Assembly: GCA_026647215.1 (NCBI GenBank)
Contig: JAPKHC010000001.1
Span: 124,001 to 188,000 of the forward strand
Length of the DNA: 64,000 nt
Direction of reading: 5' to 3'
Source of the DNA: F1-120-MAGs118 sp013360535
Lineage (GTDB): Bacteria; Planctomycetota; UBA1135; GCA-002686595
The position numbers and the translations under genes were made by a program. Under the pieces are notes generated by a model that had not been told where the DNA came from, ran no database searches, and saw only the letters and a list, made by a program, of their open reading frames with translations. Of the stretch, positions 57,986-64,000 are shown in pieces. How positions within the stretch are numbered: position 1 is the stretch's first letter; each line of letters begins with the position of its first letter.

Positions 57986-58324
57986 GGTTTGTCCGATGGA
58001 AATGGAGAAAAGGAGAGTGTCATTCGTTCGAGTCGCCCAGCGCCGGGCCGCTCCTCCCGCGCGACTTGCCGTCACGCGAGAGGCCCCGAGCCCTGCGCTG
58101 CGCGTGCCCGCAGGCGCTCTTGCGCCCGCCGTTCGTGAAGGCGCACTCGCACCTGCTGTCCGTCGCCAAAACCACGAAACAGCCGCGGGAAACTGCGCGC
58201 GCGACGAACGACACGCCGACACGGCGCTTCTCGCGGCGAGGCGCGCAGTTCTTCTCTCGACGGTGACCACGGGCCACGCCGCGGCTACCTTGCGCTGGAC
58301 TGTGGGCTGCTGGAGCGGCGAAGA
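57986..58324. other. 339-base divergent intergenic region
   Basis: It lies between the beta-helix gene (minus) and the Ig-like/CarboxypepD gene (plus). A purine-rich patch lies at 57996-58017. Small frames here lack coding features. It must hold two promoters; none is assigned. Confidence 0.4.
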
Positions 58325-59800
58325 ATGACGAGTCGGACCAGAATTAGGATGCTGCTGGTGGCTGCGGCGCTGGGCGTCGTGGCGGTCGTCGTGCTCGTGT
58401 TCGTTTCGAGCGGGCCGCGTGGAGAGTCGAGCGCGGTCGAGCCAGTTCTGTCGGAGCCGGTCGTGGTGGCGGAACCTGAAGTGTTGACGGCGGCTGTCGA
58501 CGAGGAAGAAGTGGACGTCGTGCCGGAGCCCGTCGCTCCGCCGGTGGAGCCGACGCCGGCGCAGCGGGAGCCGGAACCACAAGCGCTCCCCGAGCTGGTG
58601 GAGTTCTCGCCGCTCCCGCCGAACTGGGCGCCGGCGAAACTCGAGTACGGGAGCGTTCGGGTGCGCGTCTTCGAGTCACGGAGCCGCAAACCGGCCTCCA
58701 ATGTCTCCGTGTGGTTGCGGCGCGGACCGCTGGGCTCGAACTTGTTGCCGGAGCGAACTCCGACGGCGCTGACGGACGAACGCGGCGAGTGCCGTTTCGA
58801 GCGCGTCGCGACGGGAGTTGTCGAAGTGGACGGGTACCCCACGGTTTCGGTGGGCCGTACCCAAGTGATGGCGGGGCAAGACCACGTGATCGAAGTGGGG
58901 GTCCAACTCTCCGTGTTGCTGCGAGGAACGGTCGTCGATCGAAGCGGCCGGCGCGTCGCGGGCGCGGGGATTTTCCAGCTTCACTCCGCACACGATTCCT
59001 TGGGGCCCATCGCACGAACCGACGGCGACGGGAACTACGTCGCGCGGGTCCAGCACTATCCCTTCAAGCTCGAGCTCTGCGCCGTGGGGGAGGGCTTCAT
59101 CCCCTCTGCAGTGCAGCACTTGGAGCTCGGCATCTTCGACACGGAGCCGAAGTTGGACTTCACCCTCGGGGCCGAGGGTGCGTCGATCACGGTTCAGGTC
59201 GTCAACGGCGAGGGTAGTGCGATCCCAGAGGCAGACGTCTACCTGCAAGTCGTCTTCGTGAGCTCGAGGGCAGAGATTCCCGCCGAGGAAAAGGAGCCGT
59301 GGAACCACAACTCCCCGGTGCTTTGGAAGGTCGTTACCGACGCCAAAGGCCGCGCCGAGCTGCGGGGGCTTCCTCGCCGGGAGTTCCGCATCAGTGCACG
59401 CGCAGCCGGCTTCGCTCCCGACACCAAGGCCTTCTGTCTCGCCGGTGGAGGAGTGACGCCGCCGACCCACCTCAAGCCGTTCGAGCAGCCCCTTCTCGAG
59501 TTCGAGGTCGTGGAGCACGGCGACACCGTGACCCTGCGGCTCGACAAGGGGCTCACCGTCGAGGGACGCGTGTGCTCACCCGCCCGCGTGCCCGCGGCGT
59601 TCGCGGTGGTGCACGCGTGGATGGGCGATCCCTCGATCTCCCACTGGGTGCGCGCCGACGAGGAAGGCCTCTTCCGGATCTTCAACGTGTCTCCGGATTT
59701 CCAGTGGATCGCCGCACACCTCGACGGTCGCAAGGCCGAGGTCAAACCCGGCAGTTTCCGCTCCGGCCGCCCCGCGATCTGGAACCCGGTCCTCGAGTGA
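58325..59800 (+). CDS. Membrane-anchored protein with carboxypeptidase-regulatory-like (Ig-type) domains
   Basis: The 491-residue protein has an N-terminal TM helix (MLLVAAALGVVAVVVLVFVSS, no obvious cleavage). A Pro/Glu/Val-rich spacer at about 35-95 follows. Then come three or more beta-sandwich segments of the CarboxypepD_reg type: VRVRVFESRSRKPASNVSVWLRRG, LLRGTVVDRSGRRVAGAGI and ITVQVVNGEGSAIPEADVYLQV. It is probably anchored in the inner membrane with the domains in the periplasm. The role is unknown. Confidence 0.75.
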   Translation: MTSRTRIRMLLVAAALGVVAVVVLVFVSSGPRGESSAVEPVLSEPVVVAEPEVLTAAVDEEEVDVVPEPVAPPVEPTPAQREPEPQALPELVEFSPLPPNWAPAKLEYGSVRVRVFESRSRKPASNVSVWLRRGPLGSNLLPERTPTALTDERGECRFERVATGVVEVDGYPTVSVGRTQVMAGQDHVIEVGVQLSVLLRGTVVDRSGRRVAGAGIFQLHSAHDSLGPIARTDGDGNYVARVQHYPFKLELCAVGEGFIPSAVQHLELGIFDTEPKLDFTLGAEGASITVQVVNGEGSAIPEADVYLQVVFVSSRAEIPAEEKEPWNHNSPVLWKVVTDAKGRAELRGLPRREFRISARAAGFAPDTKAFCLAGGGVTPPTHLKPFEQPLLEFEVVEHGDTVTLRLDKGLTVEGRVCSPARVPAAFAVVHAWMGDPSISHWVRADEEGLFRIFNVSPDFQWIAAHLDGRKAEVKPGSFRSGRPAIWNPVLE

Positions 59801-59906
59801 CCAAGCGGAAGTCGGCAGCCGTCCCTCCTCTACTCGGCGCACGCCGATGACAGGGCTCGCACGCACCTTGACAGTTTTCGGCGATGGGCTGATCGTCAGT
59901 TTCACG

Positions 59907-60242
59907 ATGAAGGCGCACGATCGTCGACACGTGGCGCTGCGCGGACTTGGACCGCACGCGTGGAGGCGGCTGCGAATCGCGGGCGTGCTGGGCGTGGCGC
60001 TCTCGATGACGATGGCGTGTCGTTCCGCGACCCCCGCACCGTCTTCGGAGTCGCCGTCCTCGAACGTAGCGAACGCCCGGTTCGCAGGCCGCTTTTACTG
60101 TTCTCACGGCACGCCCGCCTGGAACCCGGGGCTCGAGGAGTTGGTGGCGAAGCACCTGAAGGAAGCGCGCGAGAAGGCGAACGGTGTCGGCCACGATGCG
60201 ACAGGGGAGTGCCGACTCGAGCGTGCGAGGAGCGGACCTTGA
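59907..60242 (+). CDS. Small putative lipoprotein or exported protein
   Basis: The 111-residue frame has a basic N-terminus, a hydrophobic stretch (IAGVLGVALSMTMAC) with a weak lipobox-like Cys, a Ser/Pro linker and a short domain ending in two cysteines (FYCSHG, GECRLER). Start ATG 59907 is chosen by the signal sequence. It could be spurious; codon use is consistent with coding but there is no family match I know. Confidence 0.4.
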   Translation: MKAHDRRHVALRGLGPHAWRRLRIAGVLGVALSMTMACRSATPAPSSESPSSNVANARFAGRFYCSHGTPAWNPGLEELVAKHLKEAREKANGVGHDATGECRLERARSGP

Positions 60243-60289
60243 ATTCACACCGCAGCAGTCGCGTGAGTACTGCGGCGAGGTTGAAGTCG

Positions 60290-60526
60290 ATGACGCTGCT
60301 CAAGGGAACAATGCTGTTTCATGCGCTCGCGCTCGCGACGTTCGTGTGGATGCGTACCCTGGGCGGATACGAGCGGATCGAGACGATTCCCATCGCGTTC
60401 GTCTATGTGACGGTGGCGCTGGGGCTGGGGATCGCGGCGCTTCGCACGGAACGCGCGCGCCCCGCGTGGCACGGCGTGGTGCACGGGGTGCTGGTCGTGG
60501 TGGCTCTGATCGTGTTGGCTGTGTGA
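60290..60526 (+). CDS. Small inner-membrane protein (three TM segments)
   Basis: The 78-residue protein is almost entirely hydrophobic: LFHALALATFVWM, IPIAFVYVTVALGLGIAAL and GVVHGVLVVVALIVLAV are three membrane helices with short basic/acidic turns (RTERARP). It lies 47 bases after the small exported protein and may share its transcript. I do not recognise the family. Confidence 0.55.
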   Translation: MTLLKGTMLFHALALATFVWMRTLGGYERIETIPIAFVYVTVALGLGIAALRTERARPAWHGVVHGVLVVVALIVLAV

Positions 60527-60620
60527 GGCAACAGAGACGGCACACTGCAGGATCCGCGAGTCGGCGTGCGGAAGACGCCTCCGGAGGCGGGGCCGGAAAT
60601 GCAACTTCCCTCCAGAAGCA

Positions 60621-60650
60621 GGGGGAAGGGGGGCGAAAACGGGGGTGGGG
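60621..60650 (+). other. G-quadruplex-forming motif in the cheR leader
   Basis: Four G-runs of 5, 6, 5 and 4 bases are separated by loops of 2, 7 and 1 bases on the plus strand. This fits the G4 consensus (G3+ with loops of up to 7). It is about 125 bases before the cheR start codon, inside a very G-rich gap (60527-60774) that holds no gene I can support. Confidence 0.5.
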
Positions 60651-60774
60651 AAGCGGACGGGCGGGCCCGAGAGGGGGGCCGCGCCGGGCCGTCAGGCACT
60701 TGGGGAGAAGCAGGAACACACAGGCGGCGGCCGGAGGTCCGGTCGCACGAGGCGCGGCGCTGCAGAGGGGCCAA

Positions 60775-61584
60775 GTGAGGGCCCTCGAGGCGGCGCTGGG
60801 ACGCATCACGGGGGCACGCTTGCGGCCGGGGCGGCGGGCGAGGCTCGTCGCGGAGGTCGAGGCGTGGCTCGGTGAGAGCGGCGTCGGTTTCGAGGAGCTG
60901 CTCGCGCGCGTCGAGCGCGGCGGCGCGGAGCAGGACTGGCTCGTCGGGCTCGCGACGGTGCACCGCACGGAGTTCTTCCGCGAGCCGGAGGCGATCGCGC
61001 GCGTGCGCGACGAGCTGCTCGCGGAACTGGCGGCGGCGGGCGCGCGGCGCGTGCGGCTGTGGAGCGCGGGCTGCGCGAGTGGCGAGGAGGCCTGGTCGCT
61101 GGCGCTGGCGTGCGCGGAAAGGGCCGGGAAGCTCGGGCTCGAGCTGGAGGTGCTCGGCACCGACCTTGACGTGCGCTCGCTCGAGCGGGCGACGCTCGGC
61201 ATCTATCCGGAGGACGCGCTGCGCAAGGTGCCGGTGGAGCTCGTGGAGCGTGGATTCCAGCGCGGGCGCGGGCGCTGGGAGGGACACGTGCGAGTGCGCG
61301 AGGAACTGCGCCAGCGGGTGCGCTTCGAGCGCCTGAACCTGATCGGGCCGGCGTGGAGCGTGCCCGGGCCGTTCGACGCGATCTTCTGCCGCAATGTCGC
61401 GATCTACTTCGATGCGGCAACGGGCGCGCAGGTGCTCGAGCGGCTGCACGGCGAGCTCGCGCCGCACGGCTGGCTCGCGCTCGGGCAGGCCGAGAGCGCG
61501 CGCGCGTTGCCGCGGCACTTCGAGGTGGCGGGGGCGAGCCTGTGGCGGCGGCTAGAGCCGCAGCGGTTGCGCAAGTCCGCCTGA
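60775..61584 (+). CDS. cheR: CheR-type protein-glutamate methyltransferase
   Basis: The 269-residue protein has the CheR N-terminal helical domain and the SAM-binding domain with LWSAGCASGEEAWSLALA, then EVLGTDLD and PFDAIFCRNVAIYFD. CheR methylates glutamates of chemoreceptors. No receptor, CheA, CheB or CheW gene is adjacent. GTG 60775 is used with AGAGGGG upstream; an ATG is not available. It is followed by STAS and HATPase genes. Confidence 0.88.
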   Translation: MRALEAALGRITGARLRPGRRARLVAEVEAWLGESGVGFEELLARVERGGAEQDWLVGLATVHRTEFFREPEAIARVRDELLAELAAAGARRVRLWSAGCASGEEAWSLALACAERAGKLGLELEVLGTDLDVRSLERATLGIYPEDALRKVPVELVERGFQRGRGRWEGHVRVREELRQRVRFERLNLIGPAWSVPGPFDAIFCRNVAIYFDAATGAQVLERLHGELAPHGWLALGQAESARALPRHFEVAGASLWRRLEPQRLRKSA

Positions 61585-61661
61585 GCGCGGGCCCGCTTTC
61601 GGGACCGTCGCGCGCGCGTGGCAAAGGTCGGCGCGCCGGGGGCACGAAAGAAGTTCCACCC

Positions 61662-61964
61662 ATGGCGATCCTCTCCACCTTCGCGTCCGACGGCGTGCTC
61701 ACGCTGCGGGTCACCGGCCGCTTCGACCACCACGCGCGCGAGGAATTCGAGCGTGCCTGGCGCGAGACCGGCGGCACTCCGCTGCGTTACGTCGTCGACC
61801 TGCGCAGCGCGACCTACATCGACAGCTGCGGGCTGGGGATGCTGCTCGAGCTGCGCGAGAACGCGCTGTCGATCGGCATCGCGGTCGCGCTCGCGGGCGC
61901 GAGCACGGCGGTCGCGCGCACGCTGCAGGTCGCGCGCTTCGGGGACTGCTTCGAGGTGGCGTGA
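61662..61964 (+). CDS. STAS-domain anti-anti-sigma factor
   Basis: The 100-residue STAS domain has ATYIDSCGLGMLLELREN, with the phosphorylatable serine in DSCGLG. It begins at ATG 61662 (MAILSTFASDGVLTLRVTG). It is the antagonist in a partner switch with the following HATPase; the serine would be phosphorylated by it. It is coupled to the next gene by a GTGATG overlap. Confidence 0.88.
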   Translation: MAILSTFASDGVLTLRVTGRFDHHAREEFERAWRETGGTPLRYVVDLRSATYIDSCGLGMLLELRENALSIGIAVALAGASTAVARTLQVARFGDCFEVA

Positions 61965-62509
61965 TGGACCCGAGACCCGACGGGCGCGTGGGCTGGATGC
62001 TCGAGCTCGAGTACGAGGGCGCGCAGCTGCGCGACGCGCAACCGGTGCGCGTGTGCGAGGCGGCGCTGCGCGAGGCCGGCTGGGATGACGAAGAAGCGGG
62101 GGACGTGGCGCTGGTCGTCGCGGAGCTGTGGCACAACGCGCTCGAGCACGGCGTGCTCGGGCTCGATTCCGAGCTGAAGGAGCGTTCGGGCGGCTTCTCC
62201 GCCTACTACGTGCAGCGCGAGAAGGCGCTCGCGAGCCTCGCGGAAGGCCGCGTGCGGATCTCGCTCGTGCGCGAGCGCGCGCGCCGCGGCGACCGGCTGG
62301 TCGTGCGCGTCGAGGACTCCGGCGCGGGCTTCGTGCGAGCGCCGCTCCCGCGCCGCGGCCCGGCACGCAAGAGCGGGCGCGGGCTGCTGCTCGTGGAAGC
62401 GCTCTCCGACGAGTTCACGCTGGAAGGGCGCGGCAACGTCGCGCGCGCGGTGCTCGCGTGGCGCGGCGAGGAAGCGCTTGCCAACGAGGGCGGCGCCGCG
62501 GGACAGTGA
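61961..62509 (+). CDS. HATPase-domain serine kinase / anti-sigma-type partner-switch protein
   Basis: The 182-residue protein has the GHKL ATP-binding motifs: N-box VVAELWHNALEHG, G1 VEDSGAGF and G2 KSGRGLLLVEALSDEF. This matches RsbW/SpoIIAB-type kinases that bind a sigma factor or another effector and phosphorylate STAS proteins. A loop of about 30 residues between N-box and G1 is longer than in SpoIIAB. The start can be GTG 61961 or ATG 61964. Confidence 0.87.
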   Translation: MMDPRPDGRVGWMLELEYEGAQLRDAQPVRVCEAALREAGWDDEEAGDVALVVAELWHNALEHGVLGLDSELKERSGGFSAYYVQREKALASLAEGRVRISLVRERARRGDRLVVRVEDSGAGFVRAPLPRRGPARKSGRGLLLVEALSDEFTLEGRGNVARAVLAWRGEEALANEGGAAGQ

Positions 62510-62832
62510 GGGCGCCCGTGAGCGCGCCCACGAGTCCGGACAGGAACGAGCTGGCGACGGCCGACGAACGCCGTTGTGCGCTGTACGTGCAGGGTTCCCT
62601 GCCCGCGGCCGAGCGCGCGGAGTTCGAACGCCGGCTCTCGGCCGAGCCCGAGCTCGCGCGCCGCGTGGCCGCGCATGTCTCGAGCGGAGCCCTGCTCGCG
62701 AACCTCGGCGCCGACACCGCCGCGAAGGAAGCGCGCGCACGGCGCCGGCGTCCGCTGGTGTGGCTGCTGTCGATCCTGATCGGCGTCGCGCTGCTGGCGG
62801 CGGTCGCGGCGCACCTGCTCGGCGGCCGCTAG
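62506..62832 (+). CDS. Single-TM protein with anti-sigma-like N-terminus
   Basis: The 108-residue protein has a soluble N-terminus with LYVQGSLPAAERAEFERRLSAEPELARRVAAH, the pattern found at the start of many membrane anti-sigma factors, then a basic stretch (RARRRRP) and one TM helix (LVWLLSILIGVALLAAVAAHLL). The zinc His-x3-Cys-x2-Cys motif of RsrA types is absent. GTG 62506 overlaps the kinase stop; GTG 62518 is an alternative start. Confidence 0.65.
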   Translation: MRAPVSAPTSPDRNELATADERRCALYVQGSLPAAERAEFERRLSAEPELARRVAAHVSSGALLANLGADTAAKEARARRRRPLVWLLSILIGVALLAAVAAHLLGGR

Positions 62833-63224
62833 CCTCCGGACAGTGCCAGCTCGCGCGCGCCCGCGAAGGCCGCGAGCGACCCGTCGCGCAGCGACAGGAT
62901 CAGCGCCAGCGGGTAGGCGGCGCAGGTGAGGTCCGCGGCGGAAGGTACGGCGGCGGACTGCACGTGGGAGTGCCAGGGCCCGAGCACGGCGAGCCCGAGC
63001 CGTTCGGCCTCGCGTTCCGCCGCGAGCTGGTCCTCCGGATGCACGTCGAAGCGCGCCGGCGAGTCCGACAGGTTGCGGGCGAGCGTCGTGAGGACGATCT
63101 CCGCCTGTCCCGCGCGCGCGGATCCGAGCACGAACCCGCAGGCCTCGCGGGGCGCGGCCGCACGCGCGTGGGCGAACAGTCCCTCGCGCAGCTCCCGTGC
63201 GATCCGGACGCTCAGAACTTCCAC
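62829..63224 (-). CDS. JAMM/MPN-domain protein (metal-dependent isopeptidase type)
   Basis: The 131-residue protein has the JAMM motif GPWHSHVQSAAVPSAAD (HxH-x7-S-x2-D) and an upstream Glu in PREACGFVLG. Prokaryotic members act as deubiquitinase-like proteases or in cysteine and molybdopterin/thiamine-type sulfur chemistry. No ThiS/MoaD-like protein is nearby. Start GTG 63224 overlaps the beta-CASP gene by 13 bases, so both share a transcript. Confidence 0.78.
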   Translation of the reverse strand: MEVLSVRIARELREGLFAHARAAAPREACGFVLGSARAGQAEIVLTTLARNLSDSPARFDVHPEDQLAAEREAERLGLAVLGPWHSHVQSAAVPSAADLTCAAYPLALILSLRDGSLAAFAGARELALSGG

Positions 63225-64000
63225 GTCGCCGAGTTGCGCGGGCATTCGACGCGCGCGAAGCCGCGCTCGCGCAGCGTGCGGGCGAGCGGCAGGCGCTGGT
63301 CGTTCTCGCCGTGCACGAGGAACAGCGCCTTGCAGGGCGCGGCGATGGGGGTGAGCGCCTGGAGCAGGCCGTCGCGGTCGGCGTGGGCCGAGAAGCCGTT
63401 CATCACCGTGATGCGCGCGCGCACCGCGTGCAGCATCCCGAGGATGTTGACCTCGCTCGCGCCGTCGACGAGCCGCCGGCCGAGCGTGCCGTGCGCCTGG
63501 TAACCGACGACCGCGATCTCGGTGTCGGGGCTCGCCACGCCCCAGGCGAGGTGGTGCAGGATGCGGCCCGATTCCATCATCCCCGACGCCGACACGACGA
63601 TCATCGGGCCGGGCATCTGGTTGAGCAGCTTGCTGTCGTCGACGGACTCGGTGAAGCGCACCTTGAGGCGCGACTTGCCGCTCTCCGCGCGCCGCAAGCG
63701 CGCGAGCGCCTGCTCGTCGAAGCACTCCGGATGGCGGTACACGATCTCCGTCGCGCGCTTGGCGAGCGGGCTGTCGACGTACACGGGGATGTCGTCGATC
63801 TTGCGGCGCTCGAGGATGTGCGCGAGCGAATACAGGATGTGCTGCGTGCGGCCGACGGCGAAGGCCGGGATGAGCAGCTTGCCGCGGCGGCGCTTGTGGA
63901 GGCGCTCGACGGCGAGCTCGAGCTGCGCTTCGGTGTCGTCGGTCGGCGGGTGGCAGCGGTCGCCGTAGGTGCTCTCGCTGATCAGGATGTCGGCGGGCTC
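63212..64000 (-). CDS. Metallo-beta-lactamase/beta-CASP RNase, N-terminus cut by window edge
   Basis: The frame is open from 64000 to the stop at 63212, giving about 262 C-terminal residues. It has ISESTYGDRCHP, then the beta-CASP domain (IPAFAVGRTQHILYSLA, PVYVDSPLAK, MIVVSASGMMESGR) and the final FSAHADRDGLLQAL and FLVHGEN motifs. The family (CPSF-like/RNase J-like) processes or degrades RNA. The metal-binding HxHxDH lies outside the window. Confidence 0.9.
   Translation of the reverse strand, partial: EPADILISESTYGDRCHPPTDDTEAQLELAVERLHKRRRGKLLIPAFAVGRTQHILYSLAHILERRKIDDIPVYVDSPLAKRATEIVYRHPECFDEQALARLRRAESGKSRLKVRFTESVDDSKLLNQMPGPMIVVSASGMMESGRILHHLAWGVASPDTEIAVVGYQAHGTLGRRLVDGASEVNILGMLHAVRARITVMNGFSAHADRDGLLQALTPIAAPCKALFLVHGENDQRLPLARTLRERGFARVECPRNSATWKF

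Overview
The window looks like chromosomal DNA from a diderm, very GC-rich bacterium. The best guess is a deep-branching planctomycete of the Saltatorellus/Rohdeirkia type. That guess rests on secreted proteins carrying a YCT...GSSGSP-type C-terminal module ending in a Y(F/Y)Q...-type strand, on the LptE, AsmA-like and BamD-like envelope proteins, and on a 14-gene complex I operon. It is an inference from family knowledge, not a database result. Most genes start with GTG or ATG and many overlap the previous stop by four bases (GTGA). I saw no tRNA, rRNA, CRISPR array, insertion sequence or phage gene.

Layout. 1-11933 (minus strand) is a housekeeping and envelope block: AsmA-like protein (cut by the left edge), alr, tsaB, glmM, ftsH, an LptE-like lipoprotein, a BamD-like lipoprotein, recO, and a CBS/CorC membrane protein. 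12197-23175 (plus strand) starts with an ECF sigma factor. It continues with histidine-degradation genes hutI and ftcD, which run almost without gaps into five further genes: two paralogous secreted zinc-ribbon proteins with rearranged metalloprotease motifs, a secreted protein of unknown function, an STT3/GT-C-like membrane protein and a GH38-like protein. 23179-26714 (minus) holds an EamA exporter and a large secreted subtilase. 26930-28068 (minus) is a lower-GC cassette of three small genes including a ComJ homologue.

28435-35330 is mixed: a secreted W-x-PG repeat protein, a thioredoxin-like TPR protein, an MFS-spermidine-synthase fusion, a class V aminotransferase, a thioredoxin and a PilZ protein. 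35390-48954 (minus) is a complete nuoA-N operon. 49191-53741 (minus) has a VWA protein, a pentaheme cytochrome and a secreted beta-propeller/MopE-type protein. 53897-55825 (minus) is a peroxide-stress set (perR, ahpC, dps); matching 15-bp PerR-box-like operators lie in front of perR and ahpC. 55982-59800 has a secreted beta-helix protein and a divergent membrane-anchored Ig-like/carboxypeptidase-regulatory-domain protein. 59907-62832 (plus) has two small proteins followed by cheR and a STAS/HATPase/anti-sigma-like partner-switching module. 62829-64000 (minus) has a JAMM-domain protein and the C-terminal part of a beta-CASP RNase, cut by the right edge.

The most unusual content is the 14332-23175 operon. 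Two homologous exported proteins carry a DnaJ-like cysteine cluster, have lost the catalytic Glu at the expected metalloprotease site, and share a second HExxH motif on a different helix. They sit with a GH38 homologue whose metal and nucleophile positions also appear changed. The shared PerR operators, the shared C-terminal module and the orphan ComJ cassette are the other points to follow up.
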